Source: Botrimarina hoheduenensis
GTDB lineage: Bacteria; Planctomycetota; Planctomycetia; Pirellulales; Lacipirellulaceae
DNA: 64,000 bases
NCBI RefSeq assembly: GCF_007859815.1
Contig: NZ_SJPH01000009.1
Span: forward strand, 62,001-126,000
Direction of reading: 5' to 3'
The position numbers and the translations under genes were made by a program. The notes below the pieces were generated by a model that had not been told where the DNA came from, ran no database searches, and saw only the letters and a list, made by a program, of their open reading frames with translations. Below, piece after piece: positions 7,852 through 15,673 of the stretch; position 1 is the stretch's first letter, and each line of letters opens with the position of its first letter.

Positions 7852-8087
7852 CTGACAGACACTTCTGAGTAGGAGCGTGCCACAGTTCGCGCCACAAGAC
7901 CAGCAAAAGTTTCTGAAAGCCCGACCTGACAGACTGACGGCATGACTGTCGGATCTGACAGTCAAGAGCCTGACACAACCTGACAAGACGTTGCGTATCG
8001 CAGCAAGCAGCAAGGCTTCCGCGTGTCAGGTCAGAGTGTCAGATACTGTCAACTTGATTGACACTCTGACAATGTGCTACTGTCAGG
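7852..8087. repeat. Cluster of CTGACA/TGTCAG motifs between divergent operons (operator, iteron or centromere candidate)
   Basis: This non-coding stretch carries many copies of CTGACA or its complement. Clear ones are at 7852, 7926, 7956, 7970 and 8066 (CTGACA) and 8024, 8037 and 8081 (TGTCAG). One-base variants lie at 7934 (CTGACG), 8029 (GGTCAG), 8047 (TGTCAA) and 8058 (TTGACA), and another CTGACA runs from 7980. Two pairs form dyads: TGACTGTC at 7943-7950 with GACAGTCA at 7957-7964, and a larger one at 8030-8070 listed separately. The cluster fits a binding array for the HTH/coiled-coil protein encoded to its left, or iterons of a replication origin next to repC. The motif spacing is irregular, which argues for an operator or centromere array rather than strict iterons. 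Confidence 0.7.
8030..8070. repeat. Perfect 12-bp inverted repeat within the CTGACA cluster
   Basis: GTCAGAGTGTCA at 8030-8041 is matched by its exact complement TGACACTCTGAC at 8059-8070, separated by 17 bp. Each arm itself contains two overlapping copies of the cluster motif. It could be the primary binding site of a dimeric regulator. As RNA it could also fold into a hairpin, but no T-run follows, so it is not a terminator. Confidence 0.75.
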
Positions 8088-8225
8088 CAGTCGATTCTTT
8101 TTGTTGGGGATTCTTTTCGAGAAGCTTACAGGGGAGGTCGACCCCCTACTCCGTTCGCGAGCAGGGTCTGTTGTATCAACCCCAGACCAAGGAGGGCGTC
8201 ACCCGAAAGAGGTCGCGATGACACG

Positions 8226-8252
8226 AAAAAACCGCCGTTGGCGCGGCGGTTT
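8226..8252 (-). terminator. Rho-independent terminator (minus strand)
   Basis: The arms AAACCGCCG (8229-8237) and CGGCGGTTT (8244-8252) form a perfect 9-bp stem with a 6-nt loop. On the minus strand the stem runs straight into six T (8231-8226). No protein-coding gene on that strand ends here, which is one reason to suspect a short non-coding transcript from the repC leader. Confidence 0.7.
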
Positions 8253-8284
8253 GGAGGCAAAGAGCGTCTTTGCATGGTTCGATA
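8226..8284 (-). ncRNA. Candidate antisense (ctRNA-like) RNA opposite the repC leader
   Basis: On the minus strand, TTGCAT (8318-8313) and TACGGT (8295-8290) are 17 bp apart and could be -35 and -10 boxes. A transcript from about 8284 would be roughly 60 nt long. It would contain a 7-bp hairpin (GCAAAGA, loop CGC, TCTTTGC; 8273-8257) and a 9-bp terminator hairpin (8252-8229) followed by six U. This is the design of the ctRNAs that lie antisense to repC in repABC plasmids and limit replication. Here it lies about 120 bp before a repC-type gene. The promoter match is only fair; no transcript evidence exists. The hairpins are seen directly; the function is an inference from position and family. 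Confidence 0.45.
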
Positions 8285-8403
8285 GATGTACCGTAGCGCT
8301 CTTTGGATAAAGATGCAAACCTTTTTTGGTTCGGCGCTGCTTTGGCGCGTCCCAAGAAAGGCCTCTTCATCCATCACGCTGATGAGGGAACGCTTAAGAA
8401 TGA

Positions 8404-9612
8404 ATGCAATCAACTATTACTTATGACACAACCGGCGGCGACCATAGCGCTACAGACGCTTATCGCCACTCAACTGGACCCTGTCTCGACTTATGGGGGC
8501 TCGACCAGACGACCGACCGCTACCAACTGTTATTGCTGGTGAAGCGGGTCGGCAAGGAAGCTGGCTTCACGCCACGCATGATCCAGCTGCTGGACTACTA
8601 CATGGCCTTCACCACGCAGGTTGACTGGGAGGAGGGGAGTCGCCCCATCGTCTTCCAATCGCTCGCGCGGACCGCGATGGACTTGGGAGTAGGGGAGCGA
8701 CAGATTCAGAAGCTAGAGAAACGGCTGTTTGAACTCGGCGCGATCACCTGGAATGACAGCGGCAACCACAAGCGGTACGGACGCCGCAGTCCCCAGACGG
8801 GGAGGCTGCTGTTTGCGTACGGGGTCGATCTGACGCCACTCGCCTACCTCAAGGAGGAGCTGGAGGCAAAGCTGCAGGAGAAACAGCTCTACGCCGAAGC
8901 CTGGCGGACGACGAAGCGAGAGATCTCTCAGCAGCGGCGGCAGATTCGCGAGTTGCTCGTCCGTTGGCGGGAGGAGGGGGGCGAGCCGGAGCGGATCGAG
9001 ACCTGCGAGCAGCAGTACCGCAAGATCGCCATCGAACTGCGGAGCCACCTCGATCTAGATCGCCTCCGTGACCTAGCCAAAGCCCACAGCAAGCTCTGTC
9101 GCCAACTACAAGAGGCGATGCAACTCGGCAGCAAAGATCAGCTGTCCCCTTTAACGGCTTCTCCCGCTATCGCCCCCACCACGCGAAAGCGTTCGTGCAG
9201 ACACGCCCAAAAGTTCGCGCACCTACAACACACCACTCCACCAGAAAAAAATAGCGGAGTCACTCCGTATCTTGAGTATCGTCGATCTAGCGAAAAGCAA
9301 CGACAGGCGATAGGGAACAGACTGCCGGAGCAGATTGCACGTGAGGCGACGGGGTCCTTCCGAGCCCATCTTCCGGCTAGTATCAAACCACTCGCCTTTG
9401 ACGACATCATCGAAGCGGCTTACCGACGGCGACTAGAGTTAGGCATAAGCAAGCAGGCATGGGCCGATGCATGCCGTCAACTGGGCCGTATCGGCGCGGC
9501 TAGCTGCCTCATTTTGACCGATCACGCGACAAGCAGAACCGCTAAGCCGGTCGGACGGCCGTCGGCCTACTTCCAGGGGGTTGTTCGCAAATCGCACGGC
9601 CTCGGACGCTGA
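8404..9612 (+). CDS. repC: RepC-type plasmid replication initiator
   Basis: A 402-aa protein matching the RepC family of repABC plasmids. The N-terminal winged-helix region has the characteristic order: DRYQLLLLVKRVGKEAG, LLDYYMAFTTQVDWEEGSRP, IVFQSLARTAMDLGVGERQ, then GNHKRYGRRSPQTGRLLFAYG and VDLTPLAYLKEE. A helical charged region follows (about 160-245), then a linker (about 245-320). The C-terminal domain (LGISKQAWADACRQLGRIGAA ... GRPSAYFQGVVRKS) also fits the family. RepC binds the origin, which in repABC plasmids lies inside repC itself; a corresponding site here may be in the linker near 9150-9300, but this is not visible as clear repeats. A GAGGGA site lies about 12 bp before the ATG. 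No repA or repB partner is adjacent, unlike true repABC units. An initiator in an integrated element suggests transient replication after excision. Confidence 0.85.
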   Translation: MQSTITYDTTGGDHSATDAYRHSTGPCLDLWGLDQTTDRYQLLLLVKRVGKEAGFTPRMIQLLDYYMAFTTQVDWEEGSRPIVFQSLARTAMDLGVGERQIQKLEKRLFELGAITWNDSGNHKRYGRRSPQTGRLLFAYGVDLTPLAYLKEELEAKLQEKQLYAEAWRTTKREISQQRRQIRELLVRWREEGGEPERIETCEQQYRKIAIELRSHLDLDRLRDLAKAHSKLCRQLQEAMQLGSKDQLSPLTASPAIAPTTRKRSCRHAQKFAHLQHTTPPEKNSGVTPYLEYRRSSEKQRQAIGNRLPEQIAREATGSFRAHLPASIKPLAFDDIIEAAYRRRLELGISKQAWADACRQLGRIGAASCLILTDHATSRTAKPVGRPSAYFQGVVRKSHGLGR

Positions 9613-9772
9613 TGCGCTAAGCCGATGATCGTGTGGTCGCAAAGAGCAGGCATACGGATTAAGATGTCGCACTTGGCGTAAAGTTCCCAGTGCTGCTGCG
9701 CAGCGTTAGCCACAGAAAAGAGCATCCAGAACCGTCGTTCGCGCTGCACGATTTATACCTGGAAGGCCTTGC

Positions 9773-12700
9773 ATGGAACATTACGACGAGCTGCCAAGCC
9801 TGCTCGCCTGTCTCGTAGAGCAACACGACTGGGCGGCCATCATGCGGCTTGATATGGTGCTCGGCCTGTCCGAGGACGCGTGTGAGGAAGCGTCGTTGAA
9901 GTGCCTCCGAAGGCAGCCGCATCTGACGTCGCAGGAGCGACAGCAAGTCGAGAAGCGGCTCATCGCTTTTCGTCGCGGGGGAGGGCACTGGGAACAAGGT
10001 GAAGTGCCTCCTGGCAAATGGAATGATGGCGAGCTGCTTTCTTTTCGGTTGTTGTTTTTACATGGGGCGGCGGTACAACTAGATGTGGAATCGGCGCAAG
10101 AATGCGCTGACATTTGCAAGCAGTTGCGCGACAAGTCTACCGCAGCATACTTCTTCAATTTGGTGGGCGAGTCTTTTAGAAAGGCGGGATCTACGAAAGC
10201 GGCTATGCAGGCATACGGGAACGCCTATCAGATGTTTGAAGAGAGCGAATGTGGGAAATGGCCCTATGTTTATGGTCGCCTATCCGGACGCCTCCATCGG
10301 AGCGTTGCCTGGGGATGCTTTCAGCACGGCCATTATCAAGATGCGATCGAGATGGCCGAGCACAGCGTCACGTTGTTTCGTGTTCTCCTATCCTGCGAGC
10401 GTTCTGCCTTCAGCGAAGACCTAGCAGCGAGCCTGGCAAGGCTTGAGGACATCTACCAGCACCAATGCAGATGGAAGGAAGCCCTGGCGTCGGCAGACGA
10501 AGCGATCGCTGTCCTAGACTTGGACGAGGTTTCATCCGCGGACGCGTTGCAGCTCATTCCGGACCTTCTTTTAAGGCGATCACTCGTATTACGGCGTACG
10601 GGCGGCATAGAAGCAGCCCTGCAGGATGCTCGTAACGCCCTACGTCGGTATGAGATTTTGGAGGGAGGGGATCTAGGAGAGGCGAGTGTAGGTGTCGCGT
10701 CGGCACTTCAAGGCCTGTCGGAGGTCCTTCTCGAGATGGGCAGCCTTGAGGATGCTGCGGAGGCTGGCAAGAAGTCTTTCGACAAGTTCCTTGAGCTGGC
10801 GCAACGCTTTGGCGGTAAATACGCTGCGTTACAATACCGCTCCGGACTCGACCTGGCCGATATGCAAGCAGGGTGCGGCTTTTGGGAAGAAGCGCAAGGA
10901 CAGTATGCACTCGCCGCCACTAACCTGATGGCCCTCGCTGCAGAAGACGCCATGGCCTACGGGGAGGCTGTGGGCAGAGCCTTGCTCGGGTTGGCAGAGT
11001 CAAGCCGCCGACTGCTGTCACCCGAGAGAATTTGTGACGAAATCTCCTGCGCAGATGCCATCCAGAACTACAACCGCTCAATTGCCATTTTTTCTGCACG
11101 GACAAGAGCGGGAGCTCCGGTATGGGCCGTCTACGTGTTAAGAGCATATCTTGGGCTTGGCAAAGTTCTTAGCGGCCTACGCATTCATGCGGAAGCGGAG
11201 GAGGCGTTCGCCACAGCGAAAGAGATCTGCGGATCGATCAAGACGAGCTATCCGGGGTGTTATGCGATCGAAATGGCTGGTTGCCTGGAAGCAGACTCCG
11301 ATCATCTGGCGAGCCTGGGAAAGTTGGAAGAAGCACTCGGTACTATCCGAAAAGCAAATGCCTTGCTTGACGAGAGCGAGGTAGCACTGCCGGAGCGCGT
11401 GCTTGCCGATAGTTTGAGGTTGAAAACAAGAGAAGCCTCTCTGCTGCTGGAGGTGACCGGAAGCGAGGAAGCCGCTAGCGGCGGATTTTTGGATAAAGCG
11501 GCAGCGTGCGCTTCATCGGCACGACTTGCCGGCGAGCGTTGCCTGGTAACTTCACGCGATCCGATCCTCCGTCGTCGCCTGCTCGGCGACCTAGGTAGAT
11601 CGTTACGTCTGCAGTATGAGATTGCGTTAGCACAGCACACGAACGATCCATCGAGTGGAGCACTCGATGTGGCGTTTGAAGCTTCCGAGGCGCTGCGTGC
11701 AAGAACCTTGCTGGAGATGCTCGAAGACGAGACGGTCTTGCCCGGAGGTGTTCCGAATGATGCCTTGGAGGCTTATCGTGAGGCACTACGCCGCCGCCGC
11801 GCCGCGGCCTTGTCGCTTACGACCTTTAGTAGCGACCTAGACGGCGATGAAATCTCGGAGGATGCCCGCACGAGAAACCTCGAACTGATTGACATCCTCA
11901 ACGCCGCACACCAAGCCGAGCAAGTGGCTCTCCACGAGATTCAGCGGATTAATCCGACCTATAGTCCAAGGTCTTCTTTGCGACGTCAGTCACTTTCGGA
12001 AACGCGGCATCGCCTTGCGGATGTCAACACGGCCGCTATCCAGTACACCCTTCTTGAGCAGCGTGCCTACGCGATCATCGCCACAATCAACAAGACGTCT
12101 GTTGTCGAATTGCCCCTGGGAGCCGTCGATGCGGTATTGCAAGAAGCAGTCTCTTGGCGAAAAGGTCAATCGCTGCATGGCGAAGAGAGCGATGACGATC
12201 GCGAACTACTCATGTCGTTGCTCGATGAAATTCTCCTTCGCATATCTTCAATGATGCTGTCGCCGCTGCTGGAAGCGATACCCAAGGCCATCAATAAGTT
12301 GATCATTTCTCCTCACCATGCTCTGCACATGCTGCCGTTGCATGCCTGCTGGGTGGAAGAGGGGGTGCGGCTATGCGACCGATACGCCGTCAGTTACGCC
12401 CCAAGTTTCTCTATCCTCGCGAAGTGTGGTCAGTCACCGTCGAGTTCCACGACGACCGTCGTACATGCCTGCTGTCCAGGAAGGCAGCAAGACCGACTGC
12501 CGCTGGCGGACCTTGAATCACAGGTCTTACGCAATGCGTTTGCGGGATGTCATGTGACTGAAATCGGTGAGGGGCCTGACACGGCGTCGACAGTGTTACA
12601 GGCGTCGTCGGTCGCCGATGTGTTCCACTTTACTGGGCATGCAGAGTTTTATCCAACGGAGCAGTTGCGGTCAAAGTTGCGAATCACAAGTCACGATGGG

Positions 12701-13222
12701 CAGGAATGCCCCCATCTTTGGTTGCAAGATGTTTATCTGCGGTTTCGCATGAACCCAGGCGGCTTAGTGTTCTTAGGTGCTTGTGAAACGGGGCAGTTGA
12801 ATCCCAGCCCAGACGATGATTACGTCTCGTTCCCGGCCGCATTCATGTACGCGGGTGCGGGGGTGGTACTGGCGACGCTGTGGAGAGCCGACGATATTGC
12901 GAGTTGCTTGCTCGCGCAGCGCTTTTATGAGAACTGGCGTGGTGGATTGGGGGCGGTGCCGGCACTAGCCGAAGCTCAGAAGTGGTTGCGCGGAGCGCCA
13001 GATCGGAAGGGGGAATGCCTAGCCGATGGGCCTGCGGTCCTCGCCTATTGGGAGCACTCGGGACTCCTCGATTCCGTAGCGGATTCGATCGATCGGCGGC
13101 ACTTCATACGTCTGGCGAAGGCACACGCGGCGGAACACCCCTCGACCCCTCCGTTCGGGTCGCCGTACTATTGGGCAGCGTTTGCGGTATGGGGCGGGTA
13201 CGCTGCCAGGGAAGCTGGGTAG
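9773..13222 (+). CDS. TPR-CHAT protein, caspase-like protease, candidate immune effector
   Basis: A large soluble protein of 1149 aa. A GGAAGG ribosome binding site precedes the ATG. The first 700 or so residues are helical with degenerate tetratricopeptide-type repeats (for example AAYFFNLVGESFRKAGSTKA and ALQGLSEVLLEMGSLEDA). The C-terminal part (about 830-1149) is a CHAT domain. It has the entry HALHMLPLHACW, the His motif FHFTGHAEF with catalytic His956, and the Cys motif FLGACETG with Cys1004, followed by FPAAFMYAGAGVVLATLWRADD, the classic end of the family. Both catalytic residues are present, so an active cysteine protease is expected. TPR-CHAT proteins are known as proteases in type III-E CRISPR (Craspase) and in bacterial gasdermin operons. 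No CRISPR or gasdermin is visible here. The likely partner is the next gene. Confidence 0.9.
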   Translation: MEHYDELPSLLACLVEQHDWAAIMRLDMVLGLSEDACEEASLKCLRRQPHLTSQERQQVEKRLIAFRRGGGHWEQGEVPPGKWNDGELLSFRLLFLHGAAVQLDVESAQECADICKQLRDKSTAAYFFNLVGESFRKAGSTKAAMQAYGNAYQMFEESECGKWPYVYGRLSGRLHRSVAWGCFQHGHYQDAIEMAEHSVTLFRVLLSCERSAFSEDLAASLARLEDIYQHQCRWKEALASADEAIAVLDLDEVSSADALQLIPDLLLRRSLVLRRTGGIEAALQDARNALRRYEILEGGDLGEASVGVASALQGLSEVLLEMGSLEDAAEAGKKSFDKFLELAQRFGGKYAALQYRSGLDLADMQAGCGFWEEAQGQYALAATNLMALAAEDAMAYGEAVGRALLGLAESSRRLLSPERICDEISCADAIQNYNRSIAIFSARTRAGAPVWAVYVLRAYLGLGKVLSGLRIHAEAEEAFATAKEICGSIKTSYPGCYAIEMAGCLEADSDHLASLGKLEEALGTIRKANALLDESEVALPERVLADSLRLKTREASLLLEVTGSEEAASGGFLDKAAACASSARLAGERCLVTSRDPILRRRLLGDLGRSLRLQYEIALAQHTNDPSSGALDVAFEASEALRARTLLEMLEDETVLPGGVPNDALEAYREALRRRRAAALSLTTFSSDLDGDEISEDARTRNLELIDILNAAHQAEQVALHEIQRINPTYSPRSSLRRQSLSETRHRLADVNTAAIQYTLLEQRAYAIIATINKTSVVELPLGAVDAVLQEAVSWRKGQSLHGEESDDDRELLMSLLDEILLRISSMMLSPLLEAIPKAINKLIISPHHALHMLPLHACWVEEGVRLCDRYAVSYAPSFSILAKCGQSPSSSTTTVVHACCPGRQQDRLPLADLESQVLRNAFAGCHVTEIGEGPDTASTVLQASSVADVFHFTGHAEFYPTEQLRSKLRITSHDGQECPHLWLQDVYLRFRMNPGGLVFLGACETGQLNPSPDDDYVSFPAAFMYAGAGVVLATLWRADDIASCLLAQRFYENWRGGLGAVPALAEAQKWLRGAPDRKGECLADGPAVLAYWEHSGLLDSVADSIDRRHFIRLAKAHAAEHPSTPPFGSPYYWAAFAVWGGYAAREAG

Positions 13223-13322
13223 CGTCAAGGAACCGCTGATAGCGCCCATGGTTTATGGTAAAATCAGAGCATTGAGCAAGAAATCCGTTGTCTGCGGTAA
13301 GCATCTTAGAGAGCAAATTTAA

Positions 13323-14321
13323 GTGGGTTTGAAATCGCTATTTGCGAAGCGACTACTAGAGCGCGGGTTAGAGGGACTGCCGCCGGCTCTGCGCACGCTC
13401 GTCGAGGGGTGGGACGACGCTGTTGATGCGGAGATTGCGGCGCACCGTTTTTCTGACGACTTCGTCAGTGACCTGCAAGACCTGGCCTTTTTCTTCAGCT
13501 CTGGCAAAGCGGGAGCAACCGGCGCGCATCGTCTAAGCCCCGGCGAGTGTGACAAGGGGGTGCAGAGTCTCTTGCAGCTGCTGCAGTCTGAGTTTGAAGG
13601 CAATGCGCCAACCCTTGAACGGCTCTTGCCGCGCCGGAAGAAGAGTCGCAAGGCCGCACTTCTTTACTTCGCCATCAATGTTGAAGAAGTGAAGGCTGTC
13701 TGCTTGGCGATAATCGATGCCTTATCTTCGCAGCATTCTAAGATTTTTGGTGACAAGCAGGATGGAGTTTGGCAAAGTAGGTCTTTAAGTCAGGTGGTAA
13801 GAGCGGAGGATCGGATCTCAGAGAAAAGTGACAGTGTTAGCAGCAGCAAGGGGTTGAATTCTCCGCCCGATAGCAACGTTTCCGATCAGTGGGCGAGGGC
13901 CAGCATTGCCGATTTGGTACAAGCACTCTCTGCACGAGTTGAAGAGGTAGCTCGCGAAGAAAGCCTGATGGAGAGTTTTTTCGATGCTGTGGCGTTCGCA
14001 CGACATGCGCAGACGCTTGGCAAGAAGCCGGATGGCTTGCAGCTCAAAGACGTGAACACATGGCTCCGCGAGCAAGCTGGCAAGGAGTTGCTGGACGAGC
14101 AAAAACCTGCTGTCGCTGAAGCGATCAATTATTTTCGTGACCATTGGAGCGCTTCACTAGTCTACGTTGAGAAGGGCGTAGAAACTAATTGCGTCCTACG
14201 CGCCGCTGCCATGAATTACGGTAAAGGAGGAACAGGGATGACCTTCTACGTACGGGAGACCGGCGCGGGCGGAAAGCATCTCTCGAACCGTAAAGTGCTT
14301 CCTAGCATGCAGTTACGGTAG
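13323..14321 (+). CDS. Unrecognised 332-aa protein downstream of the TPR-CHAT protease
   Basis: Not recognised. It has a GTG start at 13323 with a weak AGAGAG site before it. The protein is soluble and mostly helical, with no signal peptide or membrane helix. The N-terminal 130 residues look like one helical domain (LLERGLEGLPPALRTLVEGWDDAVDAE...), and there is a Ser-rich linker at about 165-190 (SEKSDSVSSSKGLNSPPDS). The C-terminal third ends in a Gly-rich part (NYGKGGTGMTFYVRETGAGGKH). The flexible linker between two folded parts could be a place for protease cleavage. It follows the CHAT gene on the same strand by 100 bp, which suggests but does not prove that the two work together; it could be a regulator, a substrate or an inhibitor. 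It has no close neighbour in the transfer module that follows. Confidence 0.7.
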   Translation: MGLKSLFAKRLLERGLEGLPPALRTLVEGWDDAVDAEIAAHRFSDDFVSDLQDLAFFFSSGKAGATGAHRLSPGECDKGVQSLLQLLQSEFEGNAPTLERLLPRRKKSRKAALLYFAINVEEVKAVCLAIIDALSSQHSKIFGDKQDGVWQSRSLSQVVRAEDRISEKSDSVSSSKGLNSPPDSNVSDQWARASIADLVQALSARVEEVAREESLMESFFDAVAFARHAQTLGKKPDGLQLKDVNTWLREQAGKELLDEQKPAVAEAINYFRDHWSASLVYVEKGVETNCVLRAAAMNYGKGGTGMTFYVRETGAGGKHLSNRKVLPSMQLR

Positions 14322-14348
14322 CGTCCCCCCTTTTTTTCACAGAAACAT

Positions 14349-14380
14349 CCGATTGGGTGTTGCCCGGTACACCCAATCGG
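14349..14380. repeat. Perfect 12-bp inverted repeat between cargo and mobilisation genes
   Basis: CCGATTGGGTGT (14349-14360) and its exact complement ACACCCAATCGG (14369-14380) are separated by 8 bp. A T-run (about 14329-14337) lies before the left arm, not after the right arm, so it is not a usual terminator on either strand. It could be an operator for the small genes that follow or a recognition hairpin of the transfer system. Confidence 0.7.
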
Positions 14381-14466
14381 GTATAACTCAGTCCGGCGAC
14401 GCACTGTCGCAAGCCCGGCGGGGTTTTCACCGCCAATTCTTCCTTATTTCTGCGAGGACCTACACG

Positions 14467-14649
14467 ATGAGCTGGTTATTTCCAAACCGTACCGAAACTG
14501 GCAAGTCGGGCGCAGACATCGCACGCCTTGGTGGCCATGTCAACACGTCCGGCATGACCCACCAGCAGGCGGAAGCCGCTGTCGCGGCACGAAATCGTGA
14601 GCGTGAGCGGATGCAAAGAGAAGCCGTCAATAAGAAGAAGAAAAACTAG
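14467..14649 (+). CDS. 60-aa hypothetical protein
   Basis: The reading frame is open from 14353, but the ATG at 14467 follows a GAGGA site and starts a compact protein (MSWLFPNRTETGKSGADIARL...). The middle is polar (GHVNTSGMTHQQAEAAVAARNRER) and the end is basic (EAVNKKKKN). This charged helix with a Lys tail suggests contact with nucleic acid or acidic protein, but no family is recognised. It stands alone in front of a strong terminator, so it is probably its own transcription unit, expressed from the region holding the inverted repeat at 14349-14380. Confidence 0.6.
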   Translation: MSWLFPNRTETGKSGADIARLGGHVNTSGMTHQQAEAAVAARNRERERMQREAVNKKKKN

Positions 14650-14662
14650 CCGATCCTCGTCT

Positions 14663-14702
14663 AGTGAGCGGCCGCCCACACGCGGCGGTCGCTCACTGTT
14701 TT
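14663..14702 (+). terminator. Strong rho-independent terminator after the 60-aa gene
   Basis: A 14-bp stem with one G-T pair forms between 14663-14676 (AGTGAGCGGCCGCC) and 14684-14697 (GGCGGTCGCTCACT), with a 7-nt loop, followed by GTTTT. It would end transcription of the 60-aa gene and separate it from the following genes. Confidence 0.8.
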
Positions 14703-14768
14703 CCCTTAATGCTTCCGGCAGAAAACTGCCTCATGGCAATGCATCCCAATACTTAGGACTTATGAATC

Positions 14769-14903
14769 ATGGAGAGCAAGCAAGAAACTTGCCTGCATTG
14801 CGGCGGCTCCGGCCAGATTCCTTCGTGGCGTCTGGGAACCCTATTTGGTATCCCGCAAACTACACAAACCTGCCCGCGTTGTCACGGCACCGGCAAGAAA
14901 TAA
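14769..14903 (+). CDS. 44-aa DnaJ-type zinc finger protein
   Basis: A very short gene: ATG at 14769, TAA at 14901-14903, with AGGA at 14755-14758 as a plausible ribosome binding site. The product has two CxxCxGxG motifs, CLHCGGSGQ (residues 8-16) and CPRCHGTGK (35-43). This is one complete four-cysteine zinc-binding unit of the kind found in the DnaJ cysteine-rich domain and in small stand-alone zinc finger proteins. The match of both halves in so short a frame is unlikely by chance. It lies 52 bp before the membrane protein gene at 14956 on the same strand. A chaperone-like or assembly role at the membrane is possible; nothing in the sequence fixes it. Confidence 0.7.
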   Translation: MESKQETCLHCGGSGQIPSWRLGTLFGIPQTTQTCPRCHGTGKK

Positions 14904-14955
14904 CCCACGGCTTGGCGAACCTGCCGGTCTTCCTCGGTCCAGATGGAGCATCCGT

Positions 14956-15387
14956 ATGGAATCCCTTCGATGGATACTATTTTGGCCCGCCGCCATTCTA
15001 TCCGGCCAGCTTGCCACCGCCGTGGTCCTGCTCCTCGGTGGGCTAATGCTGGGGCACTGGTGGTTCAGCGGAATCATGGTCGTGATGGTTAGTGCAATGA
15101 CGCAGCCGATCGTGGCTTCGGTTGTGGCGGGAACCATCGCGCCTACCAGGAGTCGGTACGTGGCCTGGTCGATCTGGGTTCCCTTCCTAATGCTATGGGT
15201 TTCAATGTTCTTTACCCGCGCCCAGTTCTTTAGCCCTTACGATATCTACCTGGTTAAGAGCGGTCTCTTCGCTGAAATCCCCGCCAAGGACGTCTGCGAA
15301 GCGGCTTTCGGTGGCGTCAATTTCGGCTGCCTAATAGCTTGCACAGGCATGGAGCGCTTCTGGGCGGACCACGGCAATAAAGGCTAA
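14956..15387 (+). CDS. Small integral membrane protein of the mobilisation module
   Basis: A 143-aa protein. The ATG at 14956 is used (GGAG just before it); the longer frame from 14845 overlaps the zinc finger gene and adds a non-membrane leader of odd composition. Three hydrophobic segments are clear: WILFWPAAILSGQLATAVVLL, WWFSGIMVVMVSAMTQPIV, and WVPFLMLWVSMFF. A soluble end follows with several Cys (DVCEAAFGGVNFGCLIACTG). No family is recognised. It lies between the zinc finger gene and another small membrane protein, upstream of the coupling protein, so a role at the membrane end of DNA transfer or in entry exclusion is plausible but only inferred from position. Confidence 0.65.
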   Translation: MESLRWILFWPAAILSGQLATAVVLLLGGLMLGHWWFSGIMVVMVSAMTQPIVASVVAGTIAPTRSRYVAWSIWVPFLMLWVSMFFTRAQFFSPYDIYLVKSGLFAEIPAKDVCEAAFGGVNFGCLIACTGMERFWADHGNKG

Positions 15388-15427
15388 TTCCCTATTTCGG
15401 TCGACTAATCCTTTAACGAGGTGTGAC

Positions 15428-15673
15428 ATGATCTTTCTGTCGCTATTAAAATACACCGGACGGTTCTTCAGGGGTTTACACAACGTATTCACGCTGCTCC
15501 GTAGATTTGCCAATCCGCAAAGCCTAATTCTTGCTCCGCTCATTGTCATCTTGATGATGCTGCCGGCAATTCTCGGACCCAAAACGTCTCGGCAACAGGC
15601 TCCGCCTCGCGAGCAAGAGACGATCTACCAACAGATGTATGGAGGCAGCTTTGATACTCCGCCAGCAGAGTAA
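15428..15673 (+). CDS. 81-aa membrane-anchored protein
   Basis: A short protein with an AACGAGGTG ribosome binding site before the ATG at 15428. An amphipathic basic start (MIFLSLLKYTGRFFRGLHNVF) leads to one strong membrane helix (SLILAPLIVILMMLPAILG, about residues 32-50), then a polar tail (TSRQQAPPREQETIYQQMYG). It has no recognised family. The single-span layout with a short polar tail and its place just upstream of the coupling protein gene suggest a helper at the inner membrane, for instance for coupling protein placement; that is an inference. Confidence 0.6.
   Translation: MIFLSLLKYTGRFFRGLHNVFTLLRRFANPQSLILAPLIVILMMLPAILGPKTSRQQAPPREQETIYQQMYGGSFDTPPAE

Noticed and set aside
14349..14380. 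Inverted repeat as the terminator of the 332-aa gene
   Set aside because: The T-run is upstream of the stem rather than downstream, so it would not terminate plus-strand transcription; neither strand shows a T-run after the stem.
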